DNA of 64,000 nucleotides, from positions 34,468,164 to 34,532,163 of the forward strand of contig JAGTTD010000011.1 in the NCBI GenBank assembly GCA_018398585.1, read 5' to 3'. The position numbers were made by a program, and so were the translations under genes. The first letter of the stretch is position 1, and each line of letters begins with the position of its first letter. This stretch comes from Simmondsia chinensis. Taxonomy: Eukaryota; Streptophyta; Magnoliopsida; Caryophyllales; Simmondsiaceae. Positions 1 through 11,699 of the stretch are shown in pieces. The notes beneath the pieces were generated by a model. It did not search any database, was not told the origin of the DNA, and worked only from the letters and a program-made list of their open reading frames with translations.

Positions 1-372
1 TTAACATGTTTAAGGTAATACTATTATCAAAACAAAAATATTAATATCAGAGCCATTTATTAAAAATTATGATTATTATTCATTATAAGTCATTTTATTA
101 CTTTGACAATAATATTTTTTATCACGAGAATAATAATATCCTATATTTATTACTATTGTGTCAGTTATATCATACCAATAGAGGTTAGCATATAGAGTTA
201 ACAATTTCCTTAGTGTTTGCACTTTGCAACATTTAGGCTTGATTGAAATATGAATTATATACAGTGTTTTCTTATCTTAATATAAAAAGAAATAGGTTAG
301 TTGAAATTGAACCACCTTTCTGTTAATAAGGTTTTGGCATCATGTTCGGTAATCAACTACTTAAGGATCTAA

Positions 373-556
373 AGGTACGTTTGATTCAACTTATCTTTTT
401 TTATTTTATCTGTTTTAATAAGATCTATACCTTATTACAGTGAAGTATTTGATTATGTTGTACAGAAAGATCTTTTTTTAAAAATAAAGTATTTGGATAC
501 AAATTTAAAAAAATGACTTACATATTATAATCACGAAGGCTGAACCAAATGCAGCC
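373..556. mobile_element. Tourist-like MITE
   Basis: This is a 184-bp non-coding element with imperfect terminal inverted repeats. The left end reads aggtacgtttgattca and the complement of the right end reads ggctgcatttggttca. TAA flanks both sides (370-372 and 557-559), the target duplication expected of PIF/Harbinger elements. The ends resemble those of the larger element at 52003-52750. No ORF of note lies inside. Confidence 0.5.
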
Positions 557-1624
557 TAAGTTGATTAAGAAAAGTTTAGAAATGATTTTATACTCTTACA
601 TTATCTATATATATATATATATGATATGATTCTTATAAAAGTATAAAAATTAAAGAAAGAAAATAATAACAATTAGATCTAAGTCAAGTCGAATTATTAT
701 TATTTGCTACATACGGGGGTGTAAAAGGAATAGGGTAAAGGAAGACGTTTAAAAAGCAAACATATGTTTAAGATGGGGAATAGAATGACAGCCAACACGT
801 TGGCCTATAATTTTTGACCCTTCACTCTTTTTCATTAGCCCTCTCCCCACCACTTTCCTTTCACCCACAAAATTAAAAAATTTAAAAATAAAATCGAATT
901 GATAGATTATGGGTCGAATCTATTTATATTAAACCTTATATATATATATATGGTTGTATATGTTAACATTAGAGTTGAAAAGGAGTTGAGAATTGAGACA
1001 TTTCATGTAATCTTTCAAAAAATTTAGTGGAATTATTATGCTTCCTCTCTGTGGATGTGGATCTCAGCTGAACAAGGATTTTGGTATTTGTGGTTAGTCC
1101 TAAATGTTGAATAATGAAGAATAACTAAAATATAAGCATAGTTTCAGAGGAACTCGATTACCTGGTAAACCCTAACCCATGCAGCGACCCACACACCACA
1201 TAAGCCAATTAAGTTAAGGATTTATCGGGGAAAAGTTCAAGGAGGGAATCGAACTACAGACCTTTTGGCCACCTAATGTAATACTTTTTTTTTCTCTCAC
1301 TTGCTTCCTACCACTGACAAATATAACATGCGAGTATTAGGTTATAGAGGCACCGTCTGCAAATGTACTTACAATAACCAACATTTAGTTATAATCCCAC
1401 CATTACCCTTTTCTCTCTTATTCTGTGGCTGCTTCAACTTGACCATTAATATTTTTTAATTAAAAAGATCTTTTCGAAAATATTAGTATTTGAAAAAAAA
1501 AATATACATTTTTGTAGTAAAGATGATGGTGAGGATGGCTGTTGTTCTCTTGGATTGGGCCAAGTTTGTGTACTTTGTGGGGCCCAAACAGCCCAAACAA
1601 TCATATTATAAAAGTGCAATTTAG
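557..1624. other. Intergenic, no gene seen
   Basis: AT-rich DNA with short (TA)n tracts near 605-623 and 940-952 and many stop codons in every frame. I see no convincing exon, RNA gene or dated repeat. Confidence 0.5.
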
Positions 1625-2945
1625 TAGAGGTGGCCGCCCGGTCCCCCTACCGGGCCGGGCCACGGTCTCCTCAAAAATGGGGAGGCTCGGCCCAGCCCGT
1701 TGGGGTTTTGGCTGGTGTCGGTTTGAATATTATAACTTATTTTATAATTGTATTTTTATCTATATTGTTATGTCTTTATTTTTTTAATAAGTTATAATAT
1801 ATATTATTTTACAAAATATATTTATAATTTTATAAGGTACTATTAAGATTGTATTATATGTTATATTTTTTTTTTTTTTTTTGCCAATTGGCAAGCACTG
1901 AAATATAATTCAACCAAACCCGAATACAAGAACCAAAGAACAAACAAAGAAAAGATCACCCCTTCAATACAACCATCACCAAGCTAGTTCAAAGCTAATC
2001 ACGAAATAAAAAGTTAAAATGACACCACACTTGCGAAATAATAGCTCTACTAAGTTCATCCACCTTGCATCTACTATTATGAAAGATCCGTCTATTTCGC
2101 TCACGCCATAGGTTATATACCGTGACTGCAATTGCAATTCTCTTCAAAACGCTTGACCTCAGTCTATTCCGTACCCGGGAACCAATCCAATCCATCATAC
2201 GGCCGAGAGTTCTCAACGGGATAAGATCAAAATACTCTGATACCACACCCAAAACCTGAAATGAAAAATCACACTCAAAGAAAATATGGTTAAGGGATTC
2301 ACAGTCACATTTGCATAAAGCACATCGACTCGGTAGTGTCCAACCTATCCGCCGGAGCCTATCATGTGGAAAAAGACCTGCTGAGATTGCTTTCCAAAGA
2401 CAAAAAGTGTGCCGAGGCAAAGCAGTCCCCCAAACAGACATGTTCCAATGCCAAACCGGACCTCGGGATCGAATTAGCTCAAAAATAGAGGACCGGATCC
2501 TCGCTGCAGAAAGCTTATGCAGCACCACAATCCCCCTGTCAACATCTCCTTGCATTTCACACCAGCGATCTCGACATTTGAGGAGAGATTTCCATAAAGC
2601 CTAATCATGAACTCGACTCTTAACCGTCCACATATTCTCCTTTTTCATATAAAATTCATGAACCCATTTCACCCAAAGCAAATCCTTTCGATGATGCACA
2701 TCCCACAAAAGCTTAACAAAACATGAAAAATTCCACAAATCAAATTATTTAAGTTCTAACCCACCCTCTTTTTTAGGAAGACAAACTTGACTCCAAGACA
2801 CCGGGCCAACCCAACAACCCCCATGATATTCCAATTATTTATTAATAAATTATAATTATTTTTTGATCAAAATAATTATATATAAAAGAGGGATGGGAGG
2901 GGCTAGGCCTGCGAGCAGCTCAAGCCCAACCCATGGCCACCTCTA
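1625..2945. mobile_element. hAT-type element with nested L1 LINE fragment
   Basis: The left end reads tagaggtggcc and the right end ggccacctcta, the same terminal repeats as the hAT elements at 20329 and 27505. The flanking 8-mers are caatttag (1617-1624) and taatttaa (2946-2953), 6 of 8 alike, which suits an old hAT target duplication. No hAT transposase is recognisable; most of the interior is the L1 fragment at 1866-2830. It is best read as a non-autonomous hAT that later received a LINE. Confidence 0.7.
1866..2830 (-). pseudogene. L1-type LINE 3' end with zf-RVT domain
   Basis: A poly(T) run at 1866-1882 is the poly(A) tail of a minus-strand element. The open frame at 1995-2555 (minus) encodes the reverse-transcriptase zinc-binding region that ends plant L1 ORF2. 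Visible signatures are W-x-LPRH-x-FCLWKAISAGLFPHDRL, the zinc knuckle C-x2-C-x4-C...H-x4-C near CALCKCDCESLNHIFFEC, and the YNLWRERNRRIF helix before the end. The polymerase and endonuclease parts are missing, so this is a 5'-truncated dead copy inside the hAT derivative. The piece at 30797-31406 is a related copy. The 5' limit is approximate. Confidence 0.8.
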
Positions 2946-3315
2946 TAATTTAATAAGAAAATGTTGTAAGATCCAGGTAGACTAGTATATCTCGTGCACC
3001 ATAGATAAAGTCAGGTAATAAAGAATATATCTATAATAACAGTTTACTTATCCCTCGTAAAATTCATTCATGAAGATTTCTCCCCTTATAGTTATTTAAA
3101 CTATAAACTAATATTTTGTTCCAAAAAATATGAACTAATATGATATTTTAAACACTCCCCCTATATGTCAGTCTATGTGTAATGATCATGAGATCGTTAA
3201 TTTCTGCCACGGGAAAGAGGATATTTTTCTTAGATATCAAATAAAACTCCACTTAAATTTATATACTCCACTTAAATTTATATATATATATTTCAACATC
3301 ATAAATCAAGTCTAA

Positions 3316-3611
3316 TAGCCTGTTTGATCAAATTTTTTTTCTGAAAATAGAATATTTTTTAAGAAAAAAAACACTTTTTCATGATGTCGGGCTTGGCCCC
3401 AAACAAGTCATTGTTAATAGATGTAAAAGTTGTTTACTACTTTTAAACACAAGTTTTTATTTTTTATTTTTTAAGTGGAATGTTTTTTTATTTTACGTGG
3501 AAGCAGAAAAATAAAGCTTCTTTTTTAAAGCGGTGACAAAACTTAAAAATTTTTCTGACAAAATTACCCTTATCATAAACATTTTTTTACAGAATTTAGC
3601 CAAACAAGTCC
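3316..3611. mobile_element. Foldback MITE (TAA-flanked)
   Basis: The left end tagcctgtttgatc is complementary with mismatches to the right end agccaaacaagtcc. TAA lies directly outside each end (3313-3315 and 3612-3614). The interior is A/T-rich with no ORF. Related interiors occur near 19100-19230 and 44250-44400. The family assignment (PIF/Harbinger or other) is uncertain. Confidence 0.4.
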
Positions 3612-3739
3612 TAAAGCCTTAAAAAAGTTTTCGATGCTCTTGTTTTGGTATTGTTCCACCCTTAAAATGAAGCCGAATTAAAAATAAAAAAATAACAAAA
3701 AAATGAAGTAGTCAAATGGAGAGTGGCCTGCTAATGGAT

Positions 3740-3967
3740 CTCTCCCCTTTTTCTGGTCCATGCTGTGCAGTGGTGGTCGTAGTCTTTTAGTCCTTGTTGT
3801 TTGTCTTGCCTGTGTCTTTTCTAAATTTCTATTTCCCTAGTCTATGGAAGGGTTTTTTTTTTTTCTTGTTTGTTTTGTTTCCCATTTTACTATGGGTTGA
3901 TTCAGGACTGCTTTATTTGATGTTCCTATTATATTGTAATTTTGTCACTAATTATCCAAAAAAAAAA
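3740..3967 (+). mobile_element. 5'-truncated L1-type insertion with poly(A)
   Basis: The insert ends in a run of A at 3958-3966 and is bounded by a 16-bp direct repeat, tggcctgctaatggat at 3724-3739 and tggcctactaatggat at 3968-3983, with one mismatch. Its T-rich sequence resembles a plant L1 3' untranslated region and carries no gene. Confidence 0.65.
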
Positions 3968-4487
3968 TGGCCTACTAATGGATGGCTGAAGCTTGAGGTG
4001 AAGAAATTGAACAAAACTCAATATTCTAGACGTGTAAAATGCACGACGTACTTAATGAATTTTATTTTGATGTACAACGAATTGCTTTAGATTTCATGAA
4101 TGACTTAATACCGTCAAAAACCTGAACGGATGGGCTAGAACACTAATTTCCGCTGTCAAATTCAAACAGTCATAACTCTTATAAAGAATTATGGGACAAA
4201 TTACCTATCAAATCAAAGCTCTCAGACTGACCGATGCAACCCCAGCTGCTTTGGGGCTGGCCCTGCCTACTTTTCCTAAATTCAGCTTCTAGACTATTTT
4301 TTGGGTCACTTATATTTTGCGGATAACTTAGTGGCATATTCGTAATTTTGTATTTTTAGGGCTTCTTTATTTTTGATTATAAAATAATCTCTTTAGCTTG
4401 TTGTATTGCTCATTAATCGAATTTTTAGTACAAAAACCCCAGTTATTTTCTTTTTTCGGTGGATTCTAAGTTATGCTTCGATTTTTG

Positions 4488-5014
4488 GAGTCGTTGCCCA
4501 AAATAGCCCAAAATAGAAAAATATTATGCAAATGACCCATTTCAAAAAATATTTACCCAAATGGCTTCCACGTCAGCAAATTTTAAAATTTCAATTTTTT
4601 TTCTTATTTTGGGATACCTTCGTCCTTGTGATAATAATTTTAAAGATAATAATTCATATTAAATGTTATGTAAACAAATTACTATTATTAGATAACTATA
4701 ATAATGAGTAAATTAAAAACTATGTATAGATAATATTATTTAATATTTAACAAATAACTTAATTTATATTTTTATTATACATTACATATATAATTTAACT
4801 AAAACGTATATTATAAAGCTAAATATAACACGATAATAAAAATATAATCAATATATTTATTTTAACTAATAATTAATAATTTATTAAAAATTAAATATAA
4901 AAATAAAAAAAGGTTTAAAGTGTCACATGACGCGAAGGCTATTTGGGAAAATATTTTTTAAAATGAGTCGTTTTAAATAATATTTTTTTATTTGGGATAT
5001 TTTAAGAACGACTC
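4488..5014. mobile_element. MULE-type MITE with long TIRs
   Basis: About 95 bp at each end are inverted copies: the left begins gagtcgttgcccaaaatagc and the right ends in the diverged complement of that sequence. The flanking 9-mers are cgatttttg (4479-4487) and caatttttg (5015-5023), 8 of 9 alike, which fits the 9-bp target duplication of Mutator-like elements. The interior is A/T-rich without coding sequence, so this is a non-autonomous element. Confidence 0.7.
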
Positions 5015-5314
5015 CAATTTTTGATGTATTCAAATTGATTTCTTATTTCCATTCGGTATCAAATTTAAGGATGAACTAAGTACATCCCAAACATTATAAA
5101 GGACGTAAATTGTTTGCCAGAAATGAACCAGTCAAAATGACATCATTTTCAAAGTCACCTCATTCTTAGAGTTTTAACCTGCAAGACTTCGACAAATTCA
5201 ACAGACTTTGGCAATTAGTTTTGGTTTTTTTTTTTTTGTTAATAAGAAAATAATTTTGGATAAAGCTCATACAATAAATTAATTATGAAGCATAATTCTC
5301 ATTCTTAAATATCT

Positions 5315-5373
5315 TTTTTTTTTGATAATTAAGTACAAATCCTAAAATTGAAAGTCACCTGGGCCAACAAAAG
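5315..5373 (-). mobile_element. Very short L1 insertion (59 bp)
   Basis: Poly(T) followed by gataatt, the minus-strand form of an L1 tail, lies between two exact 13-bp repeats ttcttaaatatct at 5302-5314 and 5374-5386. Confidence 0.65.
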
Positions 5374-6015
5374 TTCTTAAATATCTCCTAATTGTGTAAG
5401 GATCTCATTTGATTTTAATGTCGTGTTTTTCTTATTATTTTTGGAACTTAACTACACTTTTATAAAGCAAAAATTTGTTCCATAACAACTTTGATTTATG
5501 GGTTTTTCTTTTTATCATAATTTACATACAGATATGTAAGAACATAATGTTAAAAATACGTCTTATAAATATACAGTTCTCATTGTTTATTTGTTAGTGA
5601 TATACCTCAAAAATCAAACATAAAGTTCACTAATCTTGTACTGTGTTTTCACATTCTTTGCAAAGTTAATGTTACCATAATTCTATCCTGAACTATCTCT
5701 TCTAACCTACTAATTAGCTCAAATTGAACCTAAACTACCACCTTATAACCACGACTTGATTATTCATGTAATTGATTGTGGTGTTGATATTTTGTGCTCA
5801 GGACTAATGCTCCGTTTGTCTTGACAAAAACCTTTTCCGTCTCAATTATTTTGTTTTTTGTATACCTTCGTAATAACAAACACAAATATTGAAAATGTTT
5901 TTCCTCTGATGAAAGGAATTTACTTTTCCTTAAAGCAAGGGGAAATTTTTTTTCCCCCTAAACTCACTTTATATGCTGCACTTTTGAGCCGTCACTAATG
6001 CTTTATTTTAGGTTG

Positions 6016-6141
6016 AATTTTTTTTTTTTTTTGATAATTAATTGTCATTCCATTCAAACATCAAAAACAAATACATTTACAGACTCGACTTGTACCCACA
6101 AAACGATTAGCACTACAGCAACTACACTGCCACTACAAACC
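6016..6141 (-). mobile_element. Short 5'-truncated L1 insertion
   Basis: Poly(T) then gataattaattgtc opens a 126-bp insert. An exact 11-bp repeat attttaggttg flanks it at 6005-6015 and 6142-6152. No coding sequence. Confidence 0.6.
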
Positions 6142-6152
6142 ATTTTAGGTTG

Positions 6153-8290
6153 GGTTTGATGAGCAAACTGTGAAGTAAGATAGTTTCATTGGTTAATATT
6201 TGGTGTGTCACATTTTTTGTTTGGCCTCAAAATTGATACACGCATATATGTTATGATCCTAAAAATATTTTATTGAACTAAATAAAGACAGCAAAGAGGA
6301 GAGGTGGGAATTGAATTTGGGTGTGTGCATACCGAAAACATGGAAAACACAGTCTCCTAAACTGAGCAAGAAGAAAGACATTAGTATTAATGAGTACAAA
6401 ACACTCATAAACTCACCCTTGAATACCGAAACTGAATACAAGATAGGTTGTAAAATTTTGGATATCTCTATATATCACACACCAAGCACATGATATTAGC
6501 TTAATAAATATCCTACCTATGTTACTATAAAGGATTATCAAATAATATTTCGAATTCTCGAGTTCTTTAGTTCCCCACTTCTATCTGTTATTTGAGTATA
6601 ACTCTTATTAACCAAAAACAAACCTCAAAAAATCGATATTATTGTGGATGACATAGAAAGGTAAAGCATTATTTACTGTATAGTTTAAAATTGTTATTAT
6701 CAACAAAATGAGTGTATTATAGTTTTGAAGTGGGTGGGTCAACTGAAGTAAGCAAAATTGACAATATGAAACTGCAATCCTAACCAACAAATACACTACT
6801 AAAACATAGGTTATTGTGTATGGTACACCCACTATATTTCTTATACTTTGCCTTTTTAATTATAATAATAGTAATACATACATCCTCTTACGCCACGAGG
6901 ATCACTACAAAAATTGGCTCTTCAACCATTGTGAATATATCATATTATGTTAGCCTTATCTGTTTTAGCTTTAAGAATATACAGATAATATTTGCAAAAC
7001 ACAAATCTCCCTGCTATTCTTTCCAAAGCTTGAGTTCAATTCTCATTTTCAGGGGGGAAAAAAAAAATTCCATCAGAAAATAGATATTACATATCTTGAA
7101 ATAGTATTTTACTAAGAAAGCTTGAGTTAGAACTCAGTAGCTCTTACCGTGCACAATTAATGGGATTACGATACAAGATACAAAGTGAGTCTATACATAT
7201 TCAAACTTTAAATCCAAATAGTATTTACATCTAGTCATATTTAGGTTATGAATATTCTTACATACATTCTGAACTTTCCAAAAGAACCAAAAAAAAAAAA
7301 AAAAAATCAAATGGGCAAAATTTGAGAAAAGAATTAAAAAACACATAATGTTAATTATATGTATAAGAAAAGTAGAATATATTATAAAACGACCAAAAAG
7401 TATAACATCTTTATAAACAAACTAAAGACATTAAATTTATCAATAATTATCATGTCATCCACACATCATCTTTCCAATTGCCACATTATTATTTCGATTA
7501 CAATATTATCAAACATATGTCCTTGATCGTTTTTCAAAATAAATTACACTTTTTATATATATAATGAATACATGTCCTTCTGCTCTAATAAGAATTTTTA
7601 CCACTCTTAGTTAATTAATTACATAATTAAACCATGAAATACTCGCTAAATTTTTTTTTATGAAAAATATGGTGAACCTTAAAGTAAGGAAGTAACCCTA
7701 TTTTAATAACTTTTAAGTAATAAAATTGATTTCATTTATTAATTTTATGGCAACACAATTCCAACACAACACCCACAAACCAAGGGGATATGAATCCCGG
7801 AAGGTGAATGTTCAAAATAAATAAAATAAATAAAAATCACGTAAGGTGCTCCATTATCTCCTTGTTCTCAGGGCAAAAAGTGAAAAGGTCCCACATAATT
7901 GGCGGTTAAAAGCCGCAACTATAACTAAATAAATCTTAAATTTTTATTGTATTAATAAAAAAAATTTTATATTTTTTTATATTAAAAAAAGTCTAATATT
8001 TAATATAATAACGTTATTTTCTGTCAAATCTAAGGTGACAAGTTCATTTTTATTAATGTCACACTAAAATAACAAAAATATTCTTTAGTAACCCTATTTT
8101 TAAATAAATTAAATAAAAATAAATAATTTTTATATAATACAATATCTCAAGATATAGTAGCACAGTTTAATTACGTCACTCTAATACAATTAGTATAGAT
8201 ATGAGTATATACAAATCATATTCTGTTTAATAATATTTTTAAATAATTTAATAATATATACTTAAATAATTATAAAATTCAATTACTTAT
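6153..8290. other. Intergenic, AT-rich, nothing recognised
   Basis: AT-rich DNA with short hydrophobic ORFs only. I found no splice-compatible exon and no repeat with clear ends. The right end is the upstream region of the TRM-like gene. Confidence 0.4.
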
Positions 8291-8300
8291 ATCTGAATTA

Positions 8301-8309
8301 TATATAAGG
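8301..8309 (+). promoter_or_regulatory. Candidate TATA box of TRM-like gene
   Basis: TATATAAGG lies about 320 bp before a strong donor (caag/gtaag at 8626). This suggests a leader exon of roughly 8335-8625, a leader intron 8626-8950 ending in tggtacag, and the start codon soon after. This is inference from position and motif. Confidence 0.4.
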
Positions 8310-8966
8310 AATGTTCCTGGCGGCTGGGGATTGGTTAGTAAAAGGGTCTAAGAGAGCAGACAAACAAGACCACAAGACTCCTGCTACCTTTTCTTTTATT
8401 CGTCTTACCCAGTCAACTTTTTAACGTCAATGCCAATATATTATTATATTTTTTTTTTTTTTCTTATGTTACTAATTTATTTTCATTTTATTTAATACTC
8501 CCCATTTATTGTTATTATTATCAGTAAGTAATTAAATGCCCCCACCCCTAAGATTCTTATCTAATATCCGGATTTCAGTTTCCTTCATGTTTTGATCTTC
8601 ATCACCTTCATTTTATATCTGCAAGGTAAGATTTTTATTTTGATTTTAATTTCTTCATTTCTCAATATTTCTTCTTGTTCTGATACAAAATCACTATGGC
8701 ATACAAATTTTCAGTTACGGGTTTGCAATGAAAATCGGACATATGCAAACATTAGGTTTTGAGTCTATGTCAAAATTTTATCCGGCCTGAATTAAGCTCA
8801 CGAAACTAACATGTGAGATTTACATGTAAGCTTAGATGAAGTTATATTTGAAAAACAATAGATATTAGTTGGAGTATTTCACTAAACTTGTATGTCGGTT
8901 TATGTTTCTTCAAGACTCACATGTCAATTTCTCGACAAATTATGGTACAGGGTGAAGAAAGAGATC

Positions 8967-11668
8967 ATGGGGAGACACCTATGGAGGAGACATTCCTATG
9001 TAAGGCTGAAAGAAGAGGATACAGCACCAGGGTGCATATGGGTATTACTTAGATTTCTTCATTCTCATAGATGGCTATCTCATGTCAAGAGACTGCTCCC
9101 ACATCGGAAGCCGGGTCCGGGTGTCCCAACAAGCATCCAGAAAGGTGACCAGATTGTAGTTTATATTCATTATAAAAACTATTTTTGAATGCTTTAAGTT
9201 CTAGACAGTTGATTTCTTAAGATTTATTAGAACGTTTTGATCAATAGAACACCAATTCAATTCTAACGAATTCACATTTACCTTAAAACATGACAAAGAT
9301 TAATAAATATTGTATATTAGTTCATTTTGCTCAAAAACAGTAAATCTTGCGTTGTTTGAATCTAATTTGAATTCTCTCTAAGTAATTGTATGTGAGTTTC
9401 GGTGTCATCTAACTTTACCGTGAGCTTCATCGTCTGATTTTTGTCTGTTTTTTTGAAAAACATGTAACAGGCAATGGAAAGCCAAAGCAACGGCACAAAA
9501 TTCAAACTGGAAGAGCGCAAGAGTTTGAGGAAGGAGATAAGAACTCTGTACCAACGGTCAAAAAATCCATTAGAGCTCGATTTGGAGCACTAATACCAGA
9601 CGTTGTTAGTTTCATGGGGTCTAACCCAGAACGCAGCGTATCCAACTCGCCCAAACAGCAAACGCAGCTCACCGAACCGCTGGCCCATGAGCATATGGAT
9701 GTGCTAGCTTTATTCCAAGTAGAGCACGAGCTGTTCCAAAAACTCCTCCAGGACAAGAACCCAAACCTGGGTTTCCCAACCGACTTTCTTAGCTCCCGAG
9801 CCAAGCGGAGCCTCAACAAGTCAGGGTCTTTCCCTGCACCGAATTCGAGTTCATTCACTAGACTCAGGACCATCAGTAAACTAGACCATAAATATAAGGA
9901 AATTTGGCCTGTACCAAAAGAAGAAAAGGATATGGGAGACATGAAATCCAAGAGTATGATCAAAAAGTCAGCATCTTTAAATGAATCAACGGACAAATAT
10001 TCAAAGTTGTTTGATAACATGAATGCAAAGCGGGAAATCAAGGGTCATCTCTCGAGGAGCTTGACAGTGTCAAGTGAAAAGGACTACGGGTTAGGTGAGC
10101 ATCCTCGGAGATCTTTCAAAAGAAGACTCTCTTTACCGGAGATACCGTACTTCACAACAACAATAACGAGTGAGAGTTATAGGGAAAATAATGGCGAGGC
10201 CGAGCAAATAGGTCCTGTGGTAGATGAACACTCAGTTGTAGAAACAGTTGATTCTTGTGAAGGTACTGCAGAAAGGTGTGAAGAAGAAAAAGAAGAAGAG
10301 GGGAGAGATAATGTATTGATTGGTAGCAGCAATGAGGAGCATGGAAGTTCAAATTCAGTGTTGGAGACATGTTCTGATGCAGCTGATCAAATCAGTAGTC
10401 CCAAGTTTCTAATCTCACAAGGTAAATTTGAGAATTTTCATCTGACCCACTTCCATATTTGTTGCGTGGTGCAGAACAAGAACGTTAAACTCAGAATGCT
10501 AATGTAAAATTTGATATTGACCACGTTAAATCGAAGAATTTGAAATCCACCCAGAGCTTTGAGAGAAAACTAGGGTTTATTTTGGTATTTAAGAAGGCTG
10601 AAATAGAGGCAAAATATCAACTTTAAGGACTATTTATATGGATAATAAATAAAATCTTAAACACAAAATTAACACTATACTAGTCACAAAACACAAAAGT
10701 GGGTCAAAAACACGTATAGAAGCCCAATTTGGGAGAAAATAGGGTTCATAAAGGCCTCGTAACTCCTTATGGATCAAAAGTTACAACTATTGTAAGTTCC
10801 AATTGTAGATTGTGTTTCTAGCCTATCTATTTATGTTTCTGGAGGTCCAATTGCTCCATGAATTCTTCAGCTACTTATCCCACAAGTGTGATTCTACGAT
10901 ATCCTTCAATTTTAATTTTACACAATCGCGCAAACTTTTTAGTCCATGTAGTGGACTTCATCCTCTATGGAAAAATAAGCTTATATCGCTGTTTTTCTAG
11001 TACATGAACACTGTTTCATAACTATCTTTAACTAATATACATACTTGTATATGTTTCCAGGGGTGCAATTGGAGCCAAGGAATCACCATTTCCACCATCC
11101 GGACCCACTCCCCGCATCCAACCTTTACAACGTTAGAAACAAGTACGACCCATTTGAGCAATCACTACGTACAGAAATGGGTCAAGATTACAATGCCGAA
11201 CTCTATTACATAAAGTACATTTTGGACCAGCTAGGCATCACAGGGTCAGACCAGCTCGAACCATGGGAGTCTCTCAACCGGCCTCTAAGCCCTGAGCTCC
11301 TTGAAGAAATAAACTGCTTTACAGGACCTACCGATCAAAATTGCGATTCTAGGCTATTATTTGATCTAGTGATCGATGCGTTAGACGATATGTACGAGTC
11401 ATCTAGCACGTACTATCCAAGATCACTGAACTTAAACTGCCAAGTGCGGGCTCTGCCTAGACAGGGCCGGGTCCTGGGCGAGGTGTGGGCTCGCGTGAGC
11501 CAGGACCTAAGGTGGAGGCCCGAGCTGGACCCAGGATTGGATCAAGCAATGGCTGGGGATTTGAATGAGAAAAATGGGTGGATGAATCGGCAGGTGGAGT
11601 CTGAGTGCGTGGGTCTGGAACTGGAGGATCTCATTTTTGATGAGTTGTTGGATGAAATTGTTTGTTGA
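8967..11668 (+). CDS. TRM-family (DUF4378) protein, 3 exons
   Basis: Coding exons are 8967-9144, 9471-10421 and 11061-11668; both introns are GT-AG and the joins keep frame, giving 578 aa. The start is the first ATG of the family's conserved N-terminus: residues 1-59 contain PGCIWVLLRFLHSHRW followed by KRLLPHRK. The middle is low-complexity and charged, with an acidic Glu run near residue 220-230. The DUF4378 region spans about 420-570 (YYIKYILDQLGITG, LSPELLEEI, DSRLLFDLVIDALDDM). The protein ends in LELEDLIFDELLDEIVC, resembling the C-terminal motif by which TRM proteins bind TON1. Known members recruit the TON1/TON2/PP2A complex to microtubules and affect division plane and organ shape. 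That role is inferred for this gene; the subfamily was not determined. Confidence 0.88.
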
Positions 11669-11699
11669 TATTTTTTTTCGGAATCTCAGTAAGAAGATA

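Noticed and set aside
9502..10041. Antisense ORF over TRM exon 2
   Set aside because: It is a shadow of the TRM-like exon, which has family motifs and matched splice phases.
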